From NCBI GenBank assembly GCA_031553885.1, contig JAVBKV010000031.1, positions 1-20,779 on the forward strand: a stretch of 20,779 bases of DNA, given 5' to 3'. This DNA comes from JAVBKV01 sp031553885 (lineage in GTDB: Bacteria > Bacteroidota > Bacteroidia > Bacteroidales > Azobacteroidaceae). A program made the position numbers and the translations under genes. Under the pieces are notes generated by a model, which was not told the origin of the DNA, searched no databases, and was given only the letters and a program-made list of their open reading frames with translations. Positions 1-7,140 of the stretch are shown piece after piece (position 1 is the first letter of the stretch; each line of letters begins with the position of its first letter).

Positions 1-218
1 AATCTTTAACAAATAATACCAGGCGGTATCCCTGTGTTATGGGGTATTAATTCGAATTTCTCCGAGCTATCCCCCAGTTATGGGTAGGTTGCATACGTGT
101 TACTCACCCGTGCGCCGGTCGCCACCATCAGATTACTCCTCATGTGCTGCCCCTCGACTTGCATGTGTTAAGCCTATCGCTAGCGTTCATCCTGAGCCAG
201 GATCAAACTCTTCTTTGT
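1..218 (-). rRNA. rrs: 16S ribosomal RNA gene, 5' part only
   Basis: Read on the minus strand, positions 191-210 contain the complement of the universal 27F site (GAGTTTGATCCTGGCTCAG). This is followed by the usual Bacteroidetes order: GATGAACGCTAGCG, then GCTTAACACATGCAAGTCGAG, then GGCGCACGGGTGAGTAACACG. The mature 5' end should lie near 218, by comparison with the few bases that precede GAAGAGTTTGATC in other 16S genes. The gene runs off the left edge of the window, so only about 218 of roughly 1,500 nt are present. The sequence supports Bacteroidales but is too short for a firm genus. Confidence 0.97.
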
Positions 219-422
219 CAGTTTGTTTTTTATTATATCCTTTGCTCTTACTTTATTATCCTTTTAATTCATTGACAGGTACATTCATTTCTTTTACCCA
301 TTACTCATCTCTACAAAAATCCGAAAATCATTGCAAAAATAAGAATGCTTGTACTACGTATAATGGAAAGCTTTCAAAGATCGTTGTTAGTTTTATTTCT
401 CATTTTTTAGAGAAAGCGGATA

Positions 423-454
423 CAAAGATACGGCAATTTTTAATACCACACAAA
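423..454 (-). promoter_or_regulatory. rRNA operon promoter P2 (proximal)
   Basis: On the minus strand there is a TTTG box (complement of 451-454), a 20-nt spacer and TATCTTTG (complement of 423-430). This matches the Bacteroidetes consensus TTTG / TAnnTTTG exactly. Transcription should start near 418, giving a leader of about 200 nt before the 16S 5' end. Confidence 0.8.
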
Positions 455-525
455 TATTTTATTTGTTTTTCTTTGTATTTTTTGATTTTATTTATCAAGT
501 GCATTTCCCTCCGGAAAAGCGAGTG

Positions 526-556
526 CAAAGGTAAGACGTTTTTTTATATCTCCAAA
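526..556 (-). promoter_or_regulatory. rRNA operon promoter P1 (distal)
   Basis: On the minus strand there is a TTTG box (complement of 553-556), a 19-nt spacer and TACCTTTG (complement of 526-533). With P2 it forms a tandem pair about 100 nt apart, a common arrangement at rRNA operons. The stretch 219-616 holds no gene. It is the rRNA leader plus these promoters. The open reading frame across 80-580 on the plus strand is antisense to 16S and the leader and is not a gene. Confidence 0.78.
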
Positions 557-616
557 ACTATTTTTCGTTTTTTTTGTTAGAATAATTTCAATCAATTATT
601 AATCAGAAAGATATTT

Positions 617-1630
617 TTATTTCTTAGCACCCAGAAATTCATTTTGATAAATTTTAAGTAACAGCATAAAGCCGGAAATCATCAATGGACCAAAAATAAT
701 TCCCCAGAATCCAAACAAATTCATTCCCAGAATAATTCCGAAAATAGTAACCAACGGATGAACATCAGCATATTTTTTCATAAAAACCATCCGGAAAAGA
801 TTATCCACACTGGAAATAATCAAAGCTCCATATAGAATAAGCACAATTCCCTGCCAAACAGATCCGTTGATAAAAAGATTTATGGATAAAGGCAACCAGA
901 TACCAGCGGTTCCAATAACCGGGATCAACCCGAATATACCAGTTAAAAAACCCCATACCACAGGATCCCCTGCTCCTAGAAGCCAATAAGACAAGCCAGC
1001 CATAATCCCCTGCCCGATCATAATAACCGGTATTCCGACAGCATTACTCACAACCATATTCTGGGTTTCTTTTTTCAGAAGGGATATACTATCTGAAGAT
1101 AAGGGAAGAACATTTTCTATAGCCGATTCCATACGACGGCTTTCCAACAGCATAAAAAACAGAACGAAAATCATCATCATTCCATTGGTAATGATACTTC
1201 CGGTAACCGAAAAAATACCAGGCAGAATGGAAGTAGCCGAACGAATGGCCTTGTCGACGACGTCTTTGGAAAAAATATTATACCCCCATTTTTCGATAAC
1301 GGTATCGTGAATGGCGTTTACATTGTCAATCACAATCTGGGGATGAAAATCCTTAACTTTAGCAAACACAACCCCCAGAAAAATACCTCCTATTACAAAA
1401 ACCACCAGAACGGTAGTCGTTAACAACGTAACAGTAGCCAACATGCTTGACCAGCCTTTAGCCCTCAACTTATGAAGCGATTTTCTCAACAGCATATACA
1501 AAGTAAATGCTCCCAATACCGAACTGGCAAAATAATTAAGCTCTTTTACTATCAAATAGAGTAATGCTATCAATATGATAACGAAACCTATTTGCTTGAT
1601 GCTTTCATTAAGTTGTTTTCCTGTCTGCAT
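617..1630 (-). CDS. AI-2E family transporter (PerM/YdiK-like membrane protein)
   Basis: This is a 337-residue polytopic inner-membrane protein with an ATG start. Hydrophobic segments lie near residues 14-30, 32-46, 60-85, 145-165, 205-225, 230-255, 260-280 and 290-330. The C-terminal half has the family's pattern: a run near 228-240 containing GFLTGIFGLIPVIG, followed by GIILGMNLFGFWGIIFGPL. Length and hydrophobic layout fit the AI-2E/UPF0118 family, whose members have been linked to autoinducer-2 export or to Na+/H+ antiport. The substrate here cannot be told from sequence. It lies downstream of galE on the same strand, separated by 133 nt that are largely a heptad-repeat hairpin. I see no TAnnTTTG promoter of its own in that gap, so it may depend on galE read-through. 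Confidence 0.85.
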   Translation of the reverse strand: MQTGKQLNESIKQIGFVIILIALLYLIVKELNYFASSVLGAFTLYMLLRKSLHKLRAKGWSSMLATVTLLTTTVLVVFVIGGIFLGVVFAKVKDFHPQIVIDNVNAIHDTVIEKWGYNIFSKDVVDKAIRSATSILPGIFSVTGSIITNGMMMIFVLFFMLLESRRMESAIENVLPLSSDSISLLKKETQNMVVSNAVGIPVIMIGQGIMAGLSYWLLGAGDPVVWGFLTGIFGLIPVIGTAGIWLPLSINLFINGSVWQGIVLILYGALIISSVDNLFRMVFMKKYADVHPLVTIFGIILGMNLFGFWGIIFGPLMISGFMLLLKIYQNEFLGAKK

Positions 1631-1636
1631 TTTTTT

Positions 1637-1747
1637 AATTGAAAATTGAAAATTAAGAATTGAAATGAATGAACAACAAACAACCTATAAGCTAAAAATG
1701 TTGTATATTTATTGTTTATTGTTAACTTTCAATTCTTAATTTTCAAT
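1637..1747. repeat. Heptad-repeat inverted pair (element A)
   Basis: Positions 1637-1664 are four tandem 7-nt units: AATTGAA, AATTGAA, AATTAAG, AATTGAA. The 21 nt at 1645-1665 are repeated exactly in inverted orientation at 1727-1747, with 61 nt between them. The transcript could fold into a 21-bp A/U-rich stem. It fills most of the gap between galE and the AI-2E gene. It is built like element B (3459-3551) and is related to the single array at 8548-8575. Confidence 0.85.
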
Positions 1748-1763
1748 GTGAATTAATATAGAA

Positions 1764-2798
1764 TTACATAATTCCTCTTTCCCTTAGTTTCAATTGCCAG
1801 TTCCAGGCCGAACGAAGTGTATCTTCAATCGTTTCCTGTGTCTTCCAACCTAATACATTATTAGCATGATCAGGATTCGCCCATACTTTTTCTATATCTC
1901 CTTCACGGCGACCGACTATTTTATAAGGCACTTTGGCTCCGGTTGATTTTTCAAATGTATGAATAAGTTCCAATACGGAAAGACCACGGCCGGTACCCAG
2001 ATTAAATGTTTCGACATTATCCAACGATTTTCCTTTCAATATACGGTCCACTGCAATGACATGAGCCTTTGCCAGGTCGACAACATTGATATAATCACGG
2101 ATACAAGATCCATCCGGAGTATCATAATCATCCCCGAATACACTCAGTTCCTGACGGATACCCATCGCAGTCTGGGTAAGGAACGGAATCAGATTTTGAG
2201 GAACTCCATTGGGCAATTCTCCGATTTCAACAGAAGGATGAGCCCCTATCGGATTAAAATACCGTAAAATAATGCTTTTATAAGGAACCCCGGAATAAAC
2301 GGTATCCCGGATTATTTCTTCGTTAATTTGTTTGGTGTTTCCATAGGGAGACAAAGCGGGTTTAATGGGCGCCTGCTCGTCTACCGGTAAAATATCCGGT
2401 TGACCATAAACTGTACAGGAAGAAGAAAATACAATGCCCTCCACTTTATACTCCGGCATCAACTCCAACAGGTTAATCAGGGAAACCAGATTATTTCTGT
2501 AATATAATAAAGGTTTATGTACGGATTCTCCGACTGCTTTACTCGCTGCAAAATGGATAATTCCTTTGATTCCGGGATATTTGCCGAACAGGGACTTCAA
2601 TCCGGCCAGATCATTACAGTCCAATATTTCAAAAGCCGGCCGGATACCTGTAATACGTTCGATTCCATCAATTACATCAGCATTGGAGTTCGATAAATTA
2701 TCTATAACAACAACTTCGTAGCGTGCATTTTGTAATTCCACAACCGTATGAGAACCAATATATCCGGCCCCACCTGTAACTAATATTCTGTCTTTCAT
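1764..2798 (-). CDS. galE: UDP-glucose 4-epimerase
   Basis: The product interconverts UDP-glucose and UDP-galactose, in the Leloir pathway and for supplying UDP-galactose to surface glycans. It is a cytoplasmic extended short-chain dehydrogenase. The NAD-binding glycine motif GGAGYIG sits at residues 9-15. A serine-rich stretch SSSCTVYG near 126-133 and YGNTK (catalytic Tyr152 and Lys156) follow, then the GalE-type C-terminus with YFNPIGAHPS and GTGRGLSVLE. I start it at the ATG at 2796-2798 (MKDRILVTGG, 344 residues). A TTG two codons upstream is also in frame but adds nothing a GalE needs. A perfect TACATTTG box (complement of 2802-2809) lies only a few bases before this ATG. The gene follows rnfA on the same strand but is separated by a probable terminator. 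Confidence 0.95.
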   Translation of the reverse strand: MKDRILVTGGAGYIGSHTVVELQNARYEVVVIDNLSNSNADVIDGIERITGIRPAFEILDCNDLAGLKSLFGKYPGIKGIIHFAASKAVGESVHKPLLYYRNNLVSLINLLELMPEYKVEGIVFSSSCTVYGQPDILPVDEQAPIKPALSPYGNTKQINEEIIRDTVYSGVPYKSIILRYFNPIGAHPSVEIGELPNGVPQNLIPFLTQTAMGIRQELSVFGDDYDTPDGSCIRDYINVVDLAKAHVIAVDRILKGKSLDNVETFNLGTGRGLSVLELIHTFEKSTGAKVPYKIVGRREGDIEKVWANPDHANNVLGWKTQETIEDTLRSAWNWQLKLRERGIM

Positions 2799-2812
2799 AT
2801 CCAAATGTATTT

Positions 2813-2849
2813 AAAAAATTAAAGCACAAAGATACAAACTTTGTGCTTT
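2813..2849 (-). terminator. Probable intrinsic terminator of the rnf operon
   Basis: An 11-bp perfect stem (2821-2831 with 2839-2849, arm AAAGCACAAAG) with a 7-nt loop lies 28 nt past the rnfA stop. On the minus strand it is followed by AATTTTTTAA, a short U run. The stem is only moderately G/C-rich, so termination may be partial. A TATCTTTG sequence lies within the hairpin (complement of 2827-2834), so it could also have a promoter role for galE, although no TTTG box sits at the right distance. Confidence 0.6.
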
Positions 2850-2876
2850 TAACCTTTTTTCATTGTATTTTATTTT

Positions 2877-3449
2877 TTATACAATTCCGCTAAATCCCAT
2901 AAAAGCCATGGCCAATATTCCGGCAGTCAGAAGCGCGATCGGAGTCCCGGCCATTCCTTTCGGCACCCGTGTCAAAGAAAGCTGCTCCCTGATTCCGGAG
3001 AATAAAATCAAAGCTAAACCGAAACCGACGGCCGTTGATATTGCAAAAACAATGGATGTCAACAGATCAAATTTTTTCTGAATAACAAGAATAGCTACTC
3101 CCAGGATGGTGCAGTTCGTGGTTATCAAAGGAAGGAAAACTCCCAAAGCCTGATACAAAGCCGGCGACACTTTTTTCAATATGATTTCAACCATTTGTAC
3201 CAAAGCCGCAATGACCAGGATAAAACTGACCGTTTGCATAAACTCCAATCCTGCAGGTTTCAACACATAATACTGAATCAGGAACGTAACGATGGTCGAA
3301 ATCGTCATTACAAAAGCAACAGCCGCCGACATCCCAACTGCCGTTTCTACTTTCTTTGAAACGCCCAAAAACGGACAAATACCCAGAAACTGGGACAAGA
3401 CTATGTTGTTAACAAAAACTGCAGAGATAAAAATAATGATGTACTCCAT
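2877..3449 (-). CDS. rnfA: Rnf electron transport complex subunit A
   Basis: RnfA is one of the two homologous six-helix inner-membrane subunits of the Rnf complex, which moves electrons between ferredoxin and NAD while pumping Na+ or H+. The 190-residue product matches the usual RnfA length and carries the family signature NNIVLSQFLGICPFLGVSKK near residues 14-33, plus ITTNCTILGVA near 108-118. The cysteines in FLGICPF and TNCTILG correspond to those known to bind a [2Fe-2S] cluster between RnfA and RnfE. It is last in the operon. A heptad-repeat hairpin occupies most of the 82-nt gap after rnfE, unlike the tight spacing elsewhere in the operon. Confidence 0.95.
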   Translation of the reverse strand: MEYIIIFISAVFVNNIVLSQFLGICPFLGVSKKVETAVGMSAAVAFVMTISTIVTFLIQYYVLKPAGLEFMQTVSFILVIAALVQMVEIILKKVSPALYQALGVFLPLITTNCTILGVAILVIQKKFDLLTSIVFAISTAVGFGLALILFSGIREQLSLTRVPKGMAGTPIALLTAGILAMAFMGFSGIV

Positions 3450-3458
3450 AAAATCAAG

Positions 3459-3551
3459 AACTAAAAACTAAGAACTAAAAACTAAGAACTAAGAGTTAAA
3501 GGATGCTTTGTACTCCCTTAACTCTTAGTTCTTAGTTTTTAGTTCTTAGTT
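3459..3551. repeat. Heptad-repeat inverted pair (element B) between rnfE and rnfA
   Basis: Positions 3459-3500 are six tandem 7-nt units of pattern AACTAAR (the last is AGTTAAA). The 34 nt at 3466-3499 are repeated perfectly in inverted orientation at 3518-3551, leaving an 18-nt loop. The flanks AAATCAA (3451-3457) and TTGATTT (3550-3556) also mirror each other, so the right arm appears to lack two of the repeat units present on the left. The right arm overlaps the last codons of rnfE, including its stop. Confidence 0.9.
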
Positions 3552-4122
3552 GATTTATAATTGCTATTAAAAATCCTAATGCGATAAAAGCTCCCGGGGC
3601 CAGGACAAAAATAAGCGAACCGTAATGCTCCGGATAAACCTCCAGACTGAATAATTTTCCGGTTCCCAGAAACTCACGGGTAGCCCCTAATAAAGTCAGG
3701 GCAAATACAAATCCAAGTCCGATACCTAAGCCATCCAACAGGGAAAGGAAAGCATTATTCTTAGCGGCAAAAGACTCGGCTCGTCCCAGAACAATGCAAT
3801 TTACAACAATCAACGGGATAAAAAGTCCCAAACTGGAATACAGATCAGGCAGATAAGCTTCCATCAGTTTCTGTACAACCGTTACAAAAGTCGCAATCAC
3901 CACAATAAATGCAGGTATGCGAACCTGATCCGGTATCAGCTTCTTCAGCAAGGAAATAACCACGTTGGAACAGACCAATACAAAAGTTGTAGCCAGTCCC
4001 ATCGCTAATCCATTCAAAGCGGAAGAAGTCGTTCCTAAAGTGGGACACATTCCGAGTAACAAAACAAAAACCGGATTCTCTTTGAGAATACCATTCGTCA
4101 ATATTGTCAGATTTTTATTCAT
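3532..4122 (-). CDS. rnfE: Rnf electron transport complex subunit E
   Basis: RnfE is the second six-helix membrane subunit, pseudo-symmetric with RnfA. I start it at the ATG at 4120-4122 (MNKNLTILTNGIL), preceded by AGGAG, which gives 196 residues. The frame is open further upstream, but that part is out-of-frame rnfG sequence. Family marks are KENPVFVLLLGMCPTLGTTSSALNG near residues 14-38 and IPLIVVNCIVLGRAESFA near 100-117. The cysteines in GMCPTLG and VNCIVLG match the predicted [2Fe-2S] ligands shared with RnfA. Its start overlaps the rnfG stop by 8 nt, so the two are translationally coupled. The last five residues (LRTKN) and the stop are encoded by the right arm of heptad-repeat element B, so the native C-terminus may have been replaced. 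Confidence 0.93.
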   Translation of the reverse strand: MNKNLTILTNGILKENPVFVLLLGMCPTLGTTSSALNGLAMGLATTFVLVCSNVVISLLKKLIPDQVRIPAFIVVIATFVTVVQKLMEAYLPDLYSSLGLFIPLIVVNCIVLGRAESFAAKNNAFLSLLDGLGIGLGFVFALTLLGATREFLGTGKLFSLEVYPEHYGSLIFVLAPGAFIALGFLIAIINQLRTKN

Positions 4123-4810
4123 GCTCTCCTTTTTGATTTTCAATTTTTGTATCCGGGTTCTCTTCTTCTCCTGTTGCCCCTGACTCTCCATCCGTTTCTT
4201 CCGTTTTCTCCGTCGCTCCGGAACCGGCATCCGAATACCCCGTATAAGCCGTATAGGCGCGGTTGATCGCATCGAGAAGTGCCCGGGAAGAAATTGTTGC
4301 CGCAGTAATGGCATCCACATCACCACCGTCTTTGGAAACCTTCAACACCGTTTCAGACAATTTCTTACCTAAAATATTTTGTTTATTTTTATCGGTTTTG
4401 AACCAGGAAGCCATTTTGTCTCCCAGTCCGGGAGTTTCAGTGTGTTGTAATACTTCATAATTAATCAAATCTCCCGACGGAGTCATTCCGACCAGAACAC
4501 TGATTTCACCTCCAAAACCTTTCATACTATTGCTCTCAACAGCGACACCTACTAATTCATCGCCTTTCTTTGCCGGATAAATTTTCAGGGAATCTCCCTC
4601 TGAAGCGCCTCCCATATACGCTTCCTCCGTCGGAGAATTATCAAATGCAGGTACAACCGCTTTGATGGAGTTTTCCAACCGGTCTTTTTTGGATGTTTCG
4701 ATAGGATCTTGCGTCCATTGGTTCACCGAAGCCAAGACTGCACTCGAGACCAAACAGATAATGGTCAACGACAAGAACATGTTCAATAAAGAAGATTTCA
4801 ATTTATCCAT
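4115..4810 (-). CDS. rnfG: Rnf electron transport complex subunit G (FMN-binding)
   Basis: RnfG is a membrane-anchored periplasmic flavoprotein of the Rnf complex. The 231-residue product has one N-terminal helix (about residues 8-28) and an FMN-binding domain at about 80-185. The covalent flavin site is visible as DAITAATIS (166-174), with Thr172 as the expected FMN-bearing residue. ETPGLGDK near 125-132 is also typical. Residues from about 192 to 231 form a hydrophilic, acidic, low-complexity tail rich in E, T, G and S that goes beyond the usual domain end. The gene overlaps rnfD at its start (8 nt) and rnfE at its end (8 nt). Confidence 0.93.
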   Translation of the reverse strand: MDKLKSSLLNMFLSLTIICLVSSAVLASVNQWTQDPIETSKKDRLENSIKAVVPAFDNSPTEEAYMGGASEGDSLKIYPAKKGDELVGVAVESNSMKGFGGEISVLVGMTPSGDLINYEVLQHTETPGLGDKMASWFKTDKNKQNILGKKLSETVLKVSKDGGDVDAITAATISSRALLDAINRAYTAYTGYSDAGSGATEKTEETDGESGATGEEENPDTKIENQKGEHE

Positions 4811-5792
4811 TTTTCACCACCTCTCCGAATCGTTTAGGTTTAACATAAATATTAATTAACGGAGTAACTGCATTCATAATCAAAATAGCAAAAGACATAC
4901 CTTCCGGATAAGCACCGAACAAACGGATTACAAAAGTCAGGACACCGATTCCGGACCCATATATCAACATCCCTTTTTTTGTCATCGGAGAAGTAACGTA
5001 ATCCGTGGCCATAAAAACAGCCCCCAGCAACAATCCTCCGGAAAGCACCTGCCAAACAGGAAATATAAGCGGAAATTCACCCGGAGACAGGAAATACATG
5101 CCATAAGAAAAGACCAATACAGTTCCAATAATAGACACCGGAATATGCCAGGTAATAATTTTTCTCCAAAGCATATAAGCCAATCCGCAAAGCAATGCGA
5201 GGGCGCTCGTCTCTCCAAGACTTCCACCCATCTTTCCCAAAGCCATGGAAACAACCGAAGGTATCGTTCCGAAATGATTTTTAATCATGGAAAGGGCGGT
5301 AGCTCCCGTAGCTGCATCGGTATACTCCAAAGGAAACAAACCGGGAAGCGGCCAGGTAGTCATCTGCGCCGGAAAAGAAATCAACAGGAATACACGTCCT
5401 ACCAAAGCCGGATTGAAGATATTATTTCCCAAACCGCCGAATGACATTTTTCCGATCCCTACCGCCGCCAGTGCTCCGATCATAATGATCCACACCGGAA
5501 GATTGGACGGAAGATTAAAAGCCAATAGAATTCCGGTTAAAATCGCAGAGCCGTCTCTGATTGAAGTTTTTCCTTTAATCAGGAATTTTTGAATCAGGAA
5601 TTCAAATAAAATACAGAAAAGGATGGAGACTGTGGTTACAATCAATGCCCCCAAGCCAAAATAAACCAGAGAAACTAAAAAAGCAGGAATCAAGGCTATT
5701 ATCACCCCGTACATTTTCTTTTCTACCGTGTCTCCACTGTGTATATGAGGGGAAGGAGCTATTATCAATTTCTTTTCATTCATATTTTCCAT
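4803..5792 (-). CDS. rnfD: Rnf electron transport complex subunit D
   Basis: RnfD is an integral membrane flavoprotein, homologous to NqrB, and forms part of the ion-translocating core. The 329-residue protein has about nine or ten hydrophobic segments. The N-terminal motif SPHIHSGDTV (14-23) and the NNIFNPALVGR run (123-133) are characteristic. The covalent FMN site is ATGATALS (161-168), with Thr165 as the modified residue. The start ATG is 3 nt after the rnfC stop. A second in-frame ATG three codons in could also serve. The C-terminus ends with VTPLINIYVKPKRFGEV, as in other RnfD proteins. Confidence 0.95.
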   Translation of the reverse strand: MENMNEKKLIIAPSPHIHSGDTVEKKMYGVIIALIPAFLVSLVYFGLGALIVTTVSILFCILFEFLIQKFLIKGKTSIRDGSAILTGILLAFNLPSNLPVWIIMIGALAAVGIGKMSFGGLGNNIFNPALVGRVFLLISFPAQMTTWPLPGLFPLEYTDAATGATALSMIKNHFGTIPSVVSMALGKMGGSLGETSALALLCGLAYMLWRKIITWHIPVSIIGTVLVFSYGMYFLSPGEFPLIFPVWQVLSGGLLLGAVFMATDYVTSPMTKKGMLIYGSGIGVLTFVIRLFGAYPEGMSFAILIMNAVTPLINIYVKPKRFGEVVKNG

Positions 5793-5795
5793 TTT

Positions 5796-7127
5796 TTATT
5801 CTTTTCTGGCCCTTATAATTCCCGAGACTTTCGCCTTGCCCATACGAATGTAATCCAATAACGGCCGGTTAGAAGGGCAAACATAACTACAGGCTCCGCA
5901 CTCGATACAATCCATAATATCGAATTGCTCGGCTTTACCCCACTCTTCAAATTCCGTTACACTCATCAGAAAGCTGGGAACCAATCCCATCGGGCAGACC
6001 TGAACACATTGGGAACACCGGATACAATCCCTCATTTCTTTACGTTTGGTGTCCCCGGAAGACAAAAGTAAAATCCCGGAACTACCTTTGGTAACCGGAA
6101 CATCCGTATCAACCAACGCTTTACCCATCATAGGGCCTCCACTGATAATTTTTCCGGTATCTTCAGGCAACCCTCCGGCATATTCGATCAATTCCCGGGC
6201 CGGAGTCCCCAGGCGAACCCAGAGGTTACAAGGATTAGTCAGCCTTTTCCCGGTCACGGTCACTATCCTTTCGAACAAAGGTTTATTTTTTTGTACGGCT
6301 TCATATACAGCATAAGCAGTTCCCACATTATGAACAATTACGCCTACGGCAACAGGCAATGATCCACCCGGGACCTGACGCTTAACAACAGCATCTATCA
6401 GTTGTTTTTCTCCTCCCTGCGGATAACGGACTTTCAAAGGGAATACACGGATACCTGAATATTTTTTTGCCAGGGATGTAAGGCTCTGAACTGCATCCTT
6501 TTTATTATTTTCTATACCAATTACTGCGTTATCCACCCCTATCGCACGCATCAGCAACTGGGTTCCGACCAGAATTTCCTCCGCTTTTTCCAGCATTAAA
6601 GCATGATCAGAAGTCAGGTAGGGTTCACACTCTGCTCCATTGATTAATAATATCTCAGCCTTCATCCCGGGAGGAGGCAATAATTTGACCTGAGTGGGAA
6701 ATGTGGCACCTCCCATTCCGACAATTCCGGCTTCCGTAATTTTTTCAATAATTTCTTTGGACGAAAGACTACAGGTTTTTACTAATGTTTCTGTCCGGTC
6801 GATTGTTTCTTCCCAGACATCGCCTTCTACATCGATAATAATAGCTGTACGTTTATAACCGCTGACATCCGTAGCGTGGTCTATTTTACTAACAGTTCCT
6901 GAAACAGGGGAATGTATCCGGGCCGATACAAAACCGCCTGCTTTGGCAATCATGGTTCCCACTTTTACCGGGTCTCCTTTAGCTACAACAGGAACAGATG
7001 GAACTCCAATGTGTTGAGATAAAGGAATAATTACCTGCCTGGGTAAGGGCATCCGTTCCGTTTTTTTATTTGCTGTCAGTTTATTTTCCGGAGGATGTAC
7101 CCCTCCTATTTTAAATGTTCTCAACAT
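5796..7127 (-). CDS. rnfC: Rnf electron transport complex subunit C
   Basis: RnfC is the peripheral cytoplasmic subunit that exchanges electrons with NAD(H). The 443 residues begin with the family N-terminus FKIGGVHPPENK. They include a glycine-rich nucleotide/flavin segment GIVGMGGATFPTQVK (134-148), NGAECEPYLTSDHALM (163-178) and an SLBB-type region near 255-315. Two [4Fe-4S] sites follow: C368, C371, C374, C378 and C407, C410, C413, C417, each of the form CxxCxxCxxxCP. Length matches the compact RnfC type without a long C-terminal extension. It sits 13 nt downstream of rnfB and 3 nt upstream of rnfD. Confidence 0.96.
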   Translation of the reverse strand: MLRTFKIGGVHPPENKLTANKKTERMPLPRQVIIPLSQHIGVPSVPVVAKGDPVKVGTMIAKAGGFVSARIHSPVSGTVSKIDHATDVSGYKRTAIIIDVEGDVWEETIDRTETLVKTCSLSSKEIIEKITEAGIVGMGGATFPTQVKLLPPPGMKAEILLINGAECEPYLTSDHALMLEKAEEILVGTQLLMRAIGVDNAVIGIENNKKDAVQSLTSLAKKYSGIRVFPLKVRYPQGGEKQLIDAVVKRQVPGGSLPVAVGVIVHNVGTAYAVYEAVQKNKPLFERIVTVTGKRLTNPCNLWVRLGTPARELIEYAGGLPEDTGKIISGGPMMGKALVDTDVPVTKGSSGILLLSSGDTKRKEMRDCIRCSQCVQVCPMGLVPSFLMSVTEFEEWGKAEQFDIMDCIECGACSYVCPSNRPLLDYIRMGKAKVSGIIRARKE

Positions 7128-7140
7128 TTTAATATTAAAA

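Noticed and set aside
225..255. TGCTCTTAC, resembling a boxA antitermination site, near the 16S start
   Set aside because: It is on the plus strand, opposite to rRNA transcription.
334..341. Third TATTTTTG box in the rRNA leader (minus strand)
   Set aside because: There is no TTTG box 19-21 nt upstream, and two better promoters already lie further up.
80..580. Open frame of 166 codons on the plus strand
   Set aside because: It is antisense to the 16S rRNA 5' end and the rRNA leader, with low-complexity Phe/Ser-rich translation downstream.
4123..4326. N-terminal extension of rnfE
   Set aside because: It lies within the rnfG coding region in another frame, and its basic, Arg-rich translation does not resemble RnfE.
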